Positions 42,990 to 51,780 of a DNA stretch of 64,000 nucleotides are shown one piece after another. Every line of letters begins with the position of its first letter. Within the stretch, counting starts at the first letter, position 1. Both the position numbers and the translations under genes were made by a program. Below the pieces are notes generated by a model that was not told the DNA's origin, did no database searches, and saw nothing but the letters and a program-made list of their open reading frames with translations. The DNA is from Myxococcus virescens (lineage in GTDB: Bacteria > Myxococcota > Myxococcia > Myxococcales > Myxococcaceae), in assembly GCF_900101905.1 (NCBI RefSeq), contig NZ_FNAJ01000003.1, forward strand, positions 713,552 through 777,551, written 5' to 3'.

Positions 42990-43457
42990 CTACTCGGCGC
43001 GCACCCAGTACTGGGTGCGGCCCAGCAGCGACATGCCGACGTAGCCGCGGACCTTCAGCTTCTTGCCGCCATCCTCGACGGCAACCTTGCACTTGTAGGT
43101 CTTGCCATTCGCCGGGTCGAGGATGCTCCCGCCGGACCACTCGTCATCATCCTTCTTCAGGTCGCGAAGGATGGTCATCCCGATGATGGGCTGGTTCTTC
43201 AGCGAGCCCTCGCACTTGTCGCAGAGCGGGTTCTGCTCTTCCTTGGGCTCGCGGAAGAGCTTCTCGATCTTCCCGTACAGCTTGCCGTTCTCCTCGTAGA
43301 TGGCGATGACGGACTTGGGCTTCTTCGTCTCGTCATCGATGGTCGTCCACCGGCCGACGGCGGCATTGGCCGCGGCGGGGGCCTTGTCCTCGGCGAAGGC
43401 GTTCGAGGCCAGCAGCAGGGTCAGGGAAGCGAGTCCAAACCAGCGGGTTGCGTTCAT
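42990..43457 (-). CDS. DUF2147 exported protein
   Basis: A 155-residue protein with a signal peptide (FGLASLTLLLASNAFA) and the DUF2147 pattern: GRWTTIDDETKKPKSVIAIY, GKIEKLF, NPLCDKC, ILDPANGKTYKCKV and LKVRGYVGMSLLGRTQYWVR at the end. The family is a lipocalin-like periplasmic protein, linked in some bacteria to solvent stress or membrane remodelling. AGGA precedes the ATG. It converges on nrfA across a strong hairpin and is not part of that pathway as far as can be seen. Confidence 0.88.
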   Translation of the reverse strand: MNATRWFGLASLTLLLASNAFAEDKAPAAANAAVGRWTTIDDETKKPKSVIAIYEENGKLYGKIEKLFREPKEEQNPLCDKCEGSLKNQPIIGMTILRDLKKDDDEWSGGSILDPANGKTYKCKVAVEDGGKKLKVRGYVGMSLLGRTQYWVRAE

Positions 43458-43699
43458 GTCGTGGTGTCCTTCCGCGCGGGGGCTCACGCAGGAGGCACCA
43501 TGCGTCCAAGCCCCGCATCACTTCGTTTGTACTCCACCACCGCGCTGGCACGCAGCCCTTCCTGGCACGCGGTGCGCCGCTCAACCGTGCCGCCTCGCGT
43601 CATGACTGTCTCATCGCGGTGTTATCGAAGTCGCCCAGGCGCGCCCCGGAGCAGACTCGACGGAGGAATGCGGGTTTCTCCGGCGTTGCACCTCGAGAC

Positions 43700-44356
43700 A
43701 TGAGCGTGTACCCCAGCGGCGCGCCGTGTCCTCGCGGTGTCCGATTCTGGAGGCTCCGCCTGACACTCGCCGCCACTGCCCGCCCCCGCCCCCACGTGCT
43801 CGCCGATACGCTCGCGCGTTCCCGGGCCCACGACGTGGCGCTCGTGCTCGGCGGCGCGCTGCTCACCGCGGGGCTCGCGCAGGTCTCAATATCGGTACCA
43901 GGTTCACCTGTTCCCATCACGGGTCAGTCCCTGGGCGTCATCGTCGCTGCCGCGGCGCTCGGCCCCGTGCGAGGCATGGCCGCGCAGCTCCTGTACCTCT
44001 TGATGGGCGCGGCGGGCCTGCCGTTCTTCGCGGAGGGCGCCAGCGGCCTGGAACGCATCCTGGGGGCAACCGGTGGCTACCTGGTCGGCTTCGTTCCAGC
44101 CGCCTTCCTGGTGGGGCTCGCGGCACAGCGTGGATTCGACCGGCGGCCGTGGACCGCGCTGCCGCTCTTTGCCGTGGGGCAGCTGGCCGTCTTCGCGGTC
44201 GGCCTGCCCTGGCTCGTCCTGTCCGCCCGGCTCGGCGTGGCCAAGGCCGTTGGCGTCGGCTTCACACCCTTCCTTCCTGGAGGGCTCCTCAAGGCCGCCA
44301 TCGCCGCCGTGCTGCTGCCCCTCGCGTGGAGGCTGGTGGGGCCGCGCAAGGTCTGA
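43700..44356 (+). CDS. bioY: Biotin transporter S-component BioY
   Basis: A 218-residue membrane protein with about six hydrophobic segments and the BioY pattern: VSISVPGSPVPITGQSLGVI, LLYLLMGAAGLPFFAEG, GATGGYLVGFVPAAFLVG and a C-terminal FLPGGLLKAAIAAVL. It takes up biotin alone or with a shared ECF-type energising module (EcfA/EcfT), none of which is encoded nearby. The ATG at 43700 lacks a clear ribosome site but gives the right length; the frame is open upstream with non-membrane codons. It is convergent with the CHAT gene. Confidence 0.9.
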   Translation: MSVYPSGAPCPRGVRFWRLRLTLAATARPRPHVLADTLARSRAHDVALVLGGALLTAGLAQVSISVPGSPVPITGQSLGVIVAAAALGPVRGMAAQLLYLLMGAAGLPFFAEGASGLERILGATGGYLVGFVPAAFLVGLAAQRGFDRRPWTALPLFAVGQLAVFAVGLPWLVLSARLGVAKAVGVGFTPFLPGGLLKAAIAAVLLPLAWRLVGPRKV

Positions 44357-44418
44357 CGCCTCGACGTCGGTCCCGTGCTTCGTCGCCGACGTGCAGGTGA
44401 AGAAGGCGGCCAGCGAAC

Positions 44419-47373
44419 TCATCGACCGCTGAATCGGTGACCTCGGGCATCTCCCGCGCGCCTCACTGGCGTGGAACGTTCGGTGCTTGAACGGCCCCCG
44501 CGCCGCAACGCCAGGAGCCCGAGAAGCGCCGCGGCAATGCCAAGCGCCCCAGCCAGCCCAGACACCATGGGCGCCCCCTCCTCGCGAGGCGCGGCGGCCA
44601 CCAGCGCGGCGTCGCCGAGCACCACCAGCCCGGCCCAGGCCGCGGGTGGAAGACCCGAGTCGATGGCCTCGAGCTGTGCGGCCCGCAGCGCCGCGGAGAC
44701 ACTCAAGCCCCTGGCCAGGTGCCGGTAGAAATGCTCCACCAGGTCCGCCGCTTCCTCGTCGCGCAACGGCCACAAGCTGGCCACCACCGCGCTCGTTCCC
44801 GCCTCGAAGAACGCCCGCGCGAGGCTCAGGACGCCCTCTCCCGGCAGCACCGCTCCGGAGGCGCTGCGGCACGCGGACAGCACCACCAGCGCGCCATCGA
44901 GATGCAGCTGGATGATTTCGCGCGGCTGGAGAATGCCGTCCTCGTCCTCCGCGCCCGGGGCGAGCACGAGCGCGGAGCGCTCCGGCGCTTCGGCGTCCAC
45001 CACGGCGTGCGCCGCCATGTGCAGCACCCGGACATGAGACAGGTCCGCGCTCTTGAGCGCGCGCTCAGAGGCTTCCGTGCCCACCAACAGCCGGGGGACG
45101 ACGCGGGTGTTTCGAAGCTCCCGCTCCACCCCGAGCCCTTCGCGACGAGCCTCGGGCAGCGCGCCGAGCTGCGCGGCCTCGTCGAAGATTCCAGCCCGAG
45201 AGCGCGCCACAGGCCGCGCCCCTCCCTGTCCCAGGCCCCACTCAGGGTCCGCCAGCACCAGCGCCTCACCGACAGGCGTGAACGGGGCCTCCCCGTGCCA
45301 GTGCCGCCACAAGCTCGCCGAGGGCACCAGGGCCAGTTCGTAGCGAGCGACCAGGGGTGGCCCATCCCGACGCTCCCGCAGCGCGGCGAAGGGCAGGTCA
45401 TGCAGCGGCCCGTCCGGAACCAACAGCAGCCGCCGAACCGTGGGTGGCAACCCCGCGAGCGCCGGGCCGAGCAGCTGCGCATACAGCGCCACCGCCGCGC
45501 CGCGCTCGGAGTCATCCCGGCGCTCGACGAGCCCGGAGAACAACGTGGCCGCCGCCGCGAGCCGCGTGCGCTCGGGGATGCGATGGACGTGGGTTCCCAC
45601 CCGTGTCACCACGAACAGCCACGCCCCCCCCGCCGACGTTCCGGAGAGGTCCTCGTCGTCCCCCACGAGGAAGACCAGCAGCGCTTCGTCCTCCTTCAGC
45701 CCCGACTCCACGGACGCCAGTGAGGCGAACTCCTGCACACGCTTGTGAGGCGCTGGGCGCAGGTCCCGCTCGCGGTGCTCCAACGCCTGGAGTTCATTCA
45801 GGGCCGCCTCGCGTCCAGCGCTCGTCAGCGACGGGTCCAAGAGCTGGCGTTGGACCCCCACCAGCCGCGATTGCACCTCACTTCGCTGCGCCCGGCGCTC
45901 GGGCGTGTCCGCGGAGTCCGCGCGTGCTCGGAAGGCGACCAGGGCATCGAGCAGCGTCCTCGCCCGGAGCCGTTCGCTCACGGCGAAGGCCCGCGACACA
46001 GCCTCCCTGAAGGGAAGCGTGGCGGGCTTGCCCGTCGCCCCGCCAGCCTCCAATGTCCACCCCGCGAGCCGGTGGTAGTCGCGGGCCCACGTCGCGAACA
46101 GCTCCGCCTGGCTGGAGGCGTCACTCTGCGTCTGGCGCAGGGCCTCCAGCGCGTCCAGGGCGCGCTCGGCATGCGCCAGTGCCTGGGGCAGAGGCTGTGT
46201 CCGGTACGCCACCGTGCTGCGGCCTCGAAGGGCCAGCGCATGGAACAGCGGGTCGCTTCCTTCGGAGACCAGTCGCAGTGACGCCTCCGAGTCCTGAATG
46301 GCTCCGGCCGGGTCCACGCCTGCCCGCCGCTCCGCGCGCGTCCAGAGACACGCCAGCCGCCGCTCGTCCGAATCCAGCGACTCCGCGAGCGCCATGCAGC
46401 GCTCCAGGAGCGCGTCCGCCTCACGGCGCTCCTCCGGGGTGTCTCCCAACAGGTCCGCCGTGAGACGCACCGCCCGGGCCACCAGCGTTGGGTTCCCCGC
46501 CCTCTCCGCGGCGGCCACGGCCTGCCGCGCCAACTCCAACGCTCGCGCCCGGTCCGCCGGCACATGGTCACGCTCGAGCCGCCGCAGCGCGACGTTGGCG
46601 AGCGTGAAGCGCGCATGCGCTTCCAGGAAGAGGTCGCCCGTGCTCCGGGTCAACTCCACCAGCCGGGCATTGACGTCCGAGGCCTCTTCCAACCGGCCCA
46701 GCCGCTCGCTCACCGTGCTCATGACGGACAGGTACTGCTTCTTCAGCCCTTCCGCGCCGTCCGGGAAGACGAGCGGCTCGGCGCGCTTGAGCACACGGAA
46801 GGCCCGGCCCAGGTCGAGCTCCACCTCATAAAGCTGGCTGGCCTCGACGATGAGCGCGCGCGCGTGGAGCTCCGGTCGGCCGGAGGCGCTCGCCACCTCC
46901 ACCACGCGCCGCGTCCAATCCCAGGCCTCCTCGGTTCGTCCTTGAGCCAGGAGGATGGCGCGCAGGTTGATGGCCGCCAGCACCTCGCCCTCCGCATCCT
47001 GGAGCCGGCGGAACGTCTGCGCCGCGCGAAGATAGGGACCCTCCGCCTCCTTGCCGCTGGACAGCATCCCGACATGCCCGAGCACCAGGGGCAGCCAGCC
47101 ATGCTCCGGGTGACGCTCCATCAAGGCCGTCAGCTCGCGCACCACAGCGTCACGAGCGGAAGTGACCTGGGCACACTGGTAGAAGCACATCGCCGCCTCG
47201 CGGCCCTCTGGCTGCGAGGCGAAGCGCGCCCGGCACGACTCGAGCGAAGGAGGCTGGGGGCGGCCTGACGCAGCGGAGAAGGCCAGGGCCGGACACACCG
47301 AGAGAATGGCCCCCATCAGGAAGGAGAGGAGCCTGCTATTGCTGCATTCGGACCGGTGCGTCCGGAGCGGCAC
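44419..47373 (-). CDS. TPR-CHAT caspase-like protein, membrane-anchored
   Basis: A 984-residue protein. After a signal-like start (FLMGAILSVCPALAFSA), residues about 60-480 are helical TPR-type repeats (REAVSRAF, LEEASDVNARLVELT). The C-terminal CHAT domain (about 620-930) has the caspase-type dyad: catalytic His in LHMAAHAVVDAEAPERSALV and Cys in VVLSACRSASGAVLPGEG, followed by ARAFFEAGTSAVVASLWPL. A hydrophobic helix (GLAGALGIAAALLGLLAL) near the C-terminus and a basic tail follow. The topology suggests the TPR-CHAT part lies in the periplasm. It is the last gene of a four-gene operon; its GTG start follows the previous stop by 1 bp. Confidence 0.87.
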   Translation of the reverse strand: MPLRTHRSECSNSRLLSFLMGAILSVCPALAFSAASGRPQPPSLESCRARFASQPEGREAAMCFYQCAQVTSARDAVVRELTALMERHPEHGWLPLVLGHVGMLSSGKEAEGPYLRAAQTFRRLQDAEGEVLAAINLRAILLAQGRTEEAWDWTRRVVEVASASGRPELHARALIVEASQLYEVELDLGRAFRVLKRAEPLVFPDGAEGLKKQYLSVMSTVSERLGRLEEASDVNARLVELTRSTGDLFLEAHARFTLANVALRRLERDHVPADRARALELARQAVAAAERAGNPTLVARAVRLTADLLGDTPEERREADALLERCMALAESLDSDERRLACLWTRAERRAGVDPAGAIQDSEASLRLVSEGSDPLFHALALRGRSTVAYRTQPLPQALAHAERALDALEALRQTQSDASSQAELFATWARDYHRLAGWTLEAGGATGKPATLPFREAVSRAFAVSERLRARTLLDALVAFRARADSADTPERRAQRSEVQSRLVGVQRQLLDPSLTSAGREAALNELQALEHRERDLRPAPHKRVQEFASLASVESGLKEDEALLVFLVGDDEDLSGTSAGGAWLFVVTRVGTHVHRIPERTRLAAAATLFSGLVERRDDSERGAAVALYAQLLGPALAGLPPTVRRLLLVPDGPLHDLPFAALRERRDGPPLVARYELALVPSASLWRHWHGEAPFTPVGEALVLADPEWGLGQGGARPVARSRAGIFDEAAQLGALPEARREGLGVERELRNTRVVPRLLVGTEASERALKSADLSHVRVLHMAAHAVVDAEAPERSALVLAPGAEDEDGILQPREIIQLHLDGALVVLSACRSASGAVLPGEGVLSLARAFFEAGTSAVVASLWPLRDEEAADLVEHFYRHLARGLSVSAALRAAQLEAIDSGLPPAAWAGLVVLGDAALVAAAPREEGAPMVSGLAGALGIAAALLGLLALRRGGRSSTERSTPVRRAGDARGHRFSGR

Positions 47374-47374
47374 G

Positions 47375-47896
47375 TCAGCGAGTGGGAGGAGGCGGCGGGT
47401 CGACGGGCTCGCACTTGAGCGTCACCGGCCCGGGGGGAGGAGGCGGAGGCCTGGGCATCGGAACCAGCTCGAAATAGCAAACGAGGGCTCCAGTCCAGGA
47501 GGCAGGCTCCACAATGGACCAACGCTCCACCGTCACCGCCGCCGCGGAGAGGGTTTCCGCGCTCACCGTGGCGATGGCGCGCGCGAACACCGGGGCCTCG
47601 GAGGGGGTCCGGTAGGTCAGGCGCAGGGGCGTCTCCTGGTCCACCCCCCCCGTGGTCTCCGCGACGACGACACCGGAGTGGTCGAGGAGCTGGAGGGTCA
47701 CGATCTGGCTTTGGCCCGTGCGGACGCCCGTCTCCACCACCGAGGCCACCACCAGGTCGCGCGGCTCTCCGTAGCTGAAGGCCGTCTTCACCGCGCGGGT
47801 GACGGGGACCGACTGGCTCCAGGCCTGCCCTGCCCCACCGGCCACTCCCATCAGGAGCGCCACCAGTCCTGCTCGCATCCACCGCCGTGTCTTCAT
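47375..47896 (-). CDS. Secreted beta-sandwich protein with Pro-rich tail
   Basis: A 173-residue protein with a signal peptide (KTRRWMRAGLVALLMG, then AWSQ) and a mature domain of beta strands (QIVTLQLLDHSGVVVAETTG, ARAIATVSAETLSAAAV), ending with PMPRPPPPPPG and PPPPPTR. No family is recognised. The start at 47896 has GGAG 7 nt upstream; an in-frame ATG lies at 47914. It sits between the membrane anti-sigma-like gene and the CHAT gene and ends 1 bp before the CHAT start, so it should act with the CHAT protein in the periplasm, perhaps as its partner or substrate. Confidence 0.7.
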   Translation of the reverse strand: MKTRRWMRAGLVALLMGVAGGAGQAWSQSVPVTRAVKTAFSYGEPRDLVVASVVETGVRTGQSQIVTLQLLDHSGVVVAETTGGVDQETPLRLTYRTPSEAPVFARAIATVSAETLSAAAVTVERWSIVEPASWTGALVCYFELVPMPRPPPPPPGPVTLKCEPVDPPPPPTR

Positions 47897-47945
47897 GCCC
47901 AGCTCCGTTCTCATGAGGTCGCCCTTGGACTTCGGACCGCGCGCT

Positions 47946-48680
47946 TCACTCCAACCGGTTGACGAACGTGGCGCCGCGAAGCACCTGCCCGTCCGGCAAC
48001 CGCGCTTCCACCTGCCACAGCAACGTCGTTCCCGGTTGCAACGGCGCCAGCACCTCGGCGGGCACCCGGTACTCACGCGTCTCCAGCGAGTCCACGCGGT
48101 GGACCCAACTCAGGTCCTCCGTGGACAACCGCACCGACCAACGGGTTCCCTCGGGACCGCCGCTCCAGCGCAGCACACAGGCGTCGCGCTTGAGAGGCAC
48201 CGCCTCTGGCACCTGGGAGACGACCGCCGCCGTATCGCCGCCACGCAGCCGCGGCACTTCGGGCTCATCCCGCATCACCACGCCCACGACGATGAGGGCC
48301 AGGGCCGCGGTCGCCGCCACGCCCCACAAGGGCTGGCTCCACGCGAAGCGGAAGCGGCGCTTCTGCCGCGCGTCACCGTCTCGGCGCCGGGTGCGCGAAC
48401 TGTCCGCCAGGGGCTCCACGGGAGGCGCGGCCTCCGCGGCGGAGCGCGTCAGTTCATTCGCGAGCCGCCAGGCCGCCGCCCAGGCCGGGTCCGCCGCCAC
48501 ACGCTCGACGACCGCGCGGCGCTCCTCGGCGGGCAGCTCGCCGCTCACCGCGCGCCAGACGAGGTCCGCATCCACCGGCGCCTCCGCGCGCTCCACCGGG
48601 TCCTCGGCACGCACGGCGGCGCGCAGACGTTCGACGGTGGCATCATCGGGCTTCGTCTCGTCGCGTCCTCGCTCGCTCAC
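47946..48680 (-). CDS. Membrane anti-sigma-factor-like protein
   Basis: A 244-residue single-pass protein: an N-terminal cytoplasmic region (DAELVWRAVSGELPAEERR-like, about 100 residues) that recalls anti-sigma domains but lacks the zinc Cys/His cluster, one transmembrane helix (LWGVAATAALALIVVGVVM), and an extracytoplasmic domain (about 90 residues) with a fibronectin-III-like end (YRVPAEVLAPLQPGTTLLWQ). The GTG start at 48680 overlaps the sigma gene stop in GTGA, with AAGGGA upstream. It probably holds the ECF sigma factor inactive until a signal arrives. Confidence 0.72.
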   Translation of the reverse strand: MSERGRDETKPDDATVERLRAAVRAEDPVERAEAPVDADLVWRAVSGELPAEERRAVVERVAADPAWAAAWRLANELTRSAAEAAPPVEPLADSSRTRRRDGDARQKRRFRFAWSQPLWGVAATAALALIVVGVVMRDEPEVPRLRGGDTAAVVSQVPEAVPLKRDACVLRWSGGPEGTRWSVRLSTEDLSWVHRVDSLETREYRVPAEVLAPLQPGTTLLWQVEARLPDGQVLRGATFVNRLE

Positions 48681-49261
48681 GGCTCGAATCCCTTCGTGGA
48701 GAGGCACAGGCGCAGCGCGGCCAGGCCGCGGTAGATGAGGTTCTCGGTGCGCTTGTCGTCCCAGCCCAACAGCCGCGCGGACTCCGGCACGCTGTGGCCT
48801 TGCAGGAACAGCGTCACCGCCAGCCGGCGGTCTTGCACCAGCTTGCGCAGGCAGTCGCGCACGGCCTGGGCAATCTGGGAGCCGCCCGCGGCCTTCTCCG
48901 GGTCGCCCGATGCCACCGGCGGCTCGGGCAGCGACTCCACCTCTTCCAGTTGGACCTCACGGCGGCGTGACACGTTGCGCAACTCGTCCACCAGCGCCGT
49001 GTATGCGACGCGGTACAGATAGGCGGAGGTCAACCGGCTGCGGTCCGGCTCGCGCCGCTGCAGCTCCATGACGCGCATCATGGCCGTCTGCACCAGGTCA
49101 TCGCGGCGATCGGCCATCCGGGGCGGACACACCCGGGCCACCGCACGGGCCAGGTCCTCTCGCAGCCGCTCCAGCACGTCCGAGGGGAGAGAGACCATGG
49201 CCTGTGCCGGCCTGTGTCGAGGCTCCACGTGGAAGTTCCTCCGAGGTGCATTCATGGTCAT
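48677..49261 (-). CDS. ECF-type RNA polymerase sigma factor
   Basis: A 194-residue sigma-70 family factor. Region 2 is about residues 45-100 (DDLVQTAMMRVMELQRREPD, LTSAYLYRVAYTALVDELRN), and region 4 about 130-185 (CLRKLVQDRRLAVTLFLQGH then SVPESARLLGWDDKRTENLI). GGAGGGAC lies about 8 nt before the ATG. It is the first gene of the operon with the anti-sigma-like, secreted and CHAT genes, so it probably drives its own operon. The promoter region lies in 49262-49702. Confidence 0.87.
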   Translation of the reverse strand: MTMNAPRRNFHVEPRHRPAQAMVSLPSDVLERLREDLARAVARVCPPRMADRRDDLVQTAMMRVMELQRREPDRSRLTSAYLYRVAYTALVDELRNVSRRREVQLEEVESLPEPPVASGDPEKAAGGSQIAQAVRDCLRKLVQDRRLAVTLFLQGHSVPESARLLGWDDKRTENLIYRGLAALRLCLSTKGFEP

Positions 49262-49702
49262 CGAAAGGTCCCTCCCGCGGCAAGTGAGGTGGCAAACATG
49301 AGGCGCCCCCTGGAAGGCGATGCACTCCGCGATTCAGGGAGGCCGGACGACTACGGCAGGGCTGCATCCCAGACGATGATGCGCAGCCGCATGTCGGCGT
49401 CGGTGAGTCGCATCCGGCGCATGGCGGAGTCGGGTCCCCAAGTAAGCGTGGCATTGGAACGGGCCGTCGTGGGCGTCTTGCCACCCGAACGGAGGGCGGG
49501 ATTTTTTACCCTCACTTCACCCGTACGATTTCCGGCGAGGGCGTCAGGGTCGGGCGCTACGGCAAGGCCCGGTGGTATCGCCTGGAGTGGCAAACCCACC
49601 GGGCCGCGGCCCCGCCATGCGCACCGGCACCAACAGGGGCTTCTGACGCGGACAGCCCGGCGAGGAGGACGAAGACCGCTGCTCGCGAGGCAGCGGCCTC
49701 CG
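49262..49702. other. Promoter region of the sigma/CHAT operon
   Basis: These 441 bp hold the control region of the operon and the end of the repeat-protein gene. Open frames, such as one for 82 residues on the minus strand at 49351-49599, show no recognised family. No hairpin or palindrome was obvious. An autoregulated ECF -35/-10 pair is expected but could not be assigned by eye. Confidence 0.35.
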
Positions 49703-51298
49703 TCACTGGTTGGCCAGCGCCGTTCGCAGGCTGTCGAGCAGGTAGGAGTTGAGTTCCTCGCTCGACAGCTTCGGCTCCTCCCGGAGTCGGGCCCGGGCGA
49801 ACTGCTGCCACTCGTGCAGCTCTCGCGGCGTCGGCTCGCGCTTCATGTTCGCCGGCATCCCCCGGTAGGCGTGGAACATGAATTCATAGGCCTCCCGGAT
49901 GAAGCGCTCGATGTTGAGCGCCGCGGGCTTGCTCATGCCCGTCAGCTCGTTACGCACCGCATCCCGGATGGCGTACTTGAGCTCCTCCGGAGTGATGTCC
50001 GGGTTCTCCCGCCGCTTCTCCGCCGAGAAGGCGCGCCAGGACTGCATCTCCTCGTCCGTGGGGGCGCGGGACGCTCCCAGGTAGCACAGCGATACCCAGC
50101 CGATGGCCTCCATGATGAAGCCATCGATGTTCGCGGGAGACAGGGTGTCCATCCCCAGCGCCTGCGCCCGGATGGCGTCGGTGATGGCGTGTCTGAGCTC
50201 TTCCGGCGTCATCTTCGGGTTCTCGGCGAGCTTCGCGGTGGCGAAGGCACGCCAGTGCGCCATCTCCGCCGGAGAGGCGTGGCGCGTCTTGCCCTCGTAA
50301 CACTTCGAGACCCACCCGATGGCGTCTTCGATGAACCGTTCGATGTTCGCGGGCGACGCGGAGTCCGTGCCTGTCATCTTCGCGCGGAGGGTATCGGTGA
50401 TGGCGTACTTGAGCGCCACGGGAGACATCTCCGGGTCCTCCCGGAGCTTCTCCGCCGCGAAGACGCGCCAGTACGCCATCTCCGCGGGGGAGGCATGACG
50501 CTCCTTGCCCTGGTAGCAGAGCGTGACCCACTTCACGGCGTCGTCGATGAACTTGTCGACGTTCTCCGGTGACGTCGAGTCCATCTTCATCACCTTCGCC
50601 CGCACCGCGTCGATAATGGCGTACTTGAGTGCGTCCGGCTGGATATCGGGGTTCTCCCGCTTCTTCTCGGCGGCGAAGGCGCGCCAATGGTGCATCTCTT
50701 CTTCGGTGGCGTTACGCGACGCCCCCTCGTAGCACCAGGTCACCCAGCCGATGGCTCCGGAGATGTACAGGTCGATGTTCTCGACCGTCGCGACATCCAG
50801 CCCGTCCCGCTCGAGCCGCAGCTCGTTCGCGATGGCGGCGCGGACCTGCTCGGCGGTGATTTGGGGGGCGTTGGCGCGAAGCTCACGCGCGAAGCCCAGC
50901 CACTTGGTCCGCTCCGGTCCACGCGGCCACCGGTCGCCCTGGAAGATTTCCCGGTAGGCCTCGTCGATGCAGCGCGCCATGCGCTCATCGGTCAGCAGCC
51001 CCAGCAGAGAGGGGAGCACCTCCCTCGCATGGGCCGCCTGCTGCATGGCGTTGGAAGGGCCCAGGGACTCGATGTTGTAGTGGCGGGCAGCCGCGACCGG
51101 CGCGGCACGCTGGGCCGGAATCACCGAGCCGAGCAGGTCCACGAACGCGCGGGCGGAGCTCAGGTCCGCCACGGTCCGGACCTTGGGCGCGGAGACAGAA
51201 GAAAGACGCTCACCAATGCTCGTCACGAATCCCCCGGGCGAATGCGCTCTCATTGCCTCGGGTGGATTAAGAGGCCGGGCCGGGGGGCGATAGGCCAT
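49703..51298 (-). CDS. Protein of 72-residue tandem repeats
   Basis: A 531-residue cytoplasmic-looking protein without leader. Residues 173-460 consist of four tandem repeats of exactly 72 residues, each with a xNIxxFIxxAIGWVxxCYxG start, EMxxWRxFAxEK centre and PExLKYAIxDAxRA end. Degenerate copies flank them at about 107-172 and 461-531. The centre (YxGxxRxAxxxEMxxW) recalls DUF4214-type phycobilisome-linker-like repeats, but this is only an impression. The start at 51298 is uncertain; an ATG at 51253 is in frame. Function unknown; the regular repeat suggests a helical solenoid for binding. Confidence 0.7.
   Translation of the reverse strand: MAYRPPARPLNPPEAMRAHSPGGFVTSIGERLSSVSAPKVRTVADLSSARAFVDLLGSVIPAQRAAPVAAARHYNIESLGPSNAMQQAAHAREVLPSLLGLLTDERMARCIDEAYREIFQGDRWPRGPERTKWLGFARELRANAPQITAEQVRAAIANELRLERDGLDVATVENIDLYISGAIGWVTWCYEGASRNATEEEMHHWRAFAAEKKRENPDIQPDALKYAIIDAVRAKVMKMDSTSPENVDKFIDDAVKWVTLCYQGKERHASPAEMAYWRVFAAEKLREDPEMSPVALKYAITDTLRAKMTGTDSASPANIERFIEDAIGWVSKCYEGKTRHASPAEMAHWRAFATAKLAENPKMTPEELRHAITDAIRAQALGMDTLSPANIDGFIMEAIGWVSLCYLGASRAPTDEEMQSWRAFSAEKRRENPDITPEELKYAIRDAVRNELTGMSKPAALNIERFIREAYEFMFHAYRGMPANMKREPTPRELHEWQQFARARLREEPKLSSEELNSYLLDSLRTALANQ
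49919..50782 (-). repeat. Four tandem 216-bp coding repeats
   Basis: Within the repeat-protein gene, codons 173-460 form four copies of a 72-codon unit without length change. The copies begin ENIDLY, ENVDKF, ANIERF and ANIDGF. They have diverged at many positions, so the duplication is not recent, but the Trp, Cys-Tyr and Glu-Met/Trp-Arg positions are constant. Confidence 0.85.
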
Positions 51299-51394
51299 CT
51301 CTCATGAAATCGCATCTGCCGGCGCGGGCCCCTCCTTCGTGGACTTCCTGGTGAAGGTGTTCATCGAGCGCATCGAGCCGACGGACAGGTGCCT

Positions 51395-51685
51395 TCAGTC
51401 GCAGTACCTGTACATCGTCCCCAATGAGCATCCCGGGCGCTTGCCGTTCCCCTTGCAGAACGGCCCGTCCTTCATCGCCTTGTCCTTGGCGATGACAGCC
51501 TGCAGGCTGTCTCCTTGGGTCCAGTAGAGGCACTCGTACACCGGCCCCGCCATCGGGCAACAGCCACAGCCACAGGCTTCATACGTATCGCCGACATCGG
51601 GAGGAGCGCCCTGTGCCGTAATGGGGTGAGGCATCGGGGCGTTACACCCCACCGTGAACGCCAGCAGCACTCGCAACGCACGCAT
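51395..51685 (-). CDS. Small Cys-rich lipoprotein
   Basis: A 96-residue predicted lipoprotein: leader RALRVLLAF, lipobox TVGC (Cys14), then a Cys-rich mature part with CGCGCCPMAG, YECLYWTQG and C-terminal CKGNGKRPGCSLG and YRYCD. The many Cys may form disulfides or bind metal. It has no recognised family. It is upstream of the repeat-protein gene on the same strand with 96 bp between, and divergent from the alpha/beta hydrolase. Confidence 0.6.
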   Translation of the reverse strand: MRALRVLLAFTVGCNAPMPHPITAQGAPPDVGDTYEACGCGCCPMAGPVYECLYWTQGDSLQAVIAKDKAMKDGPFCKGNGKRPGCSLGTMYRYCD

Positions 51686-51780
51686 GTGGGGACAGTAGGG
51701 AGAACCACGCGGGCGTGCCCATCCGCCAGTTGCCTGACAGCCGCTTTGCGGGTGTCACACCCATCCGGTATGGAACGCGC

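Noticed and set aside
49351..49599. Minus-strand 82-codon frame in the sigma operon promoter region
   Set aside because: No family, no ribosome site, and located where a promoter is expected.
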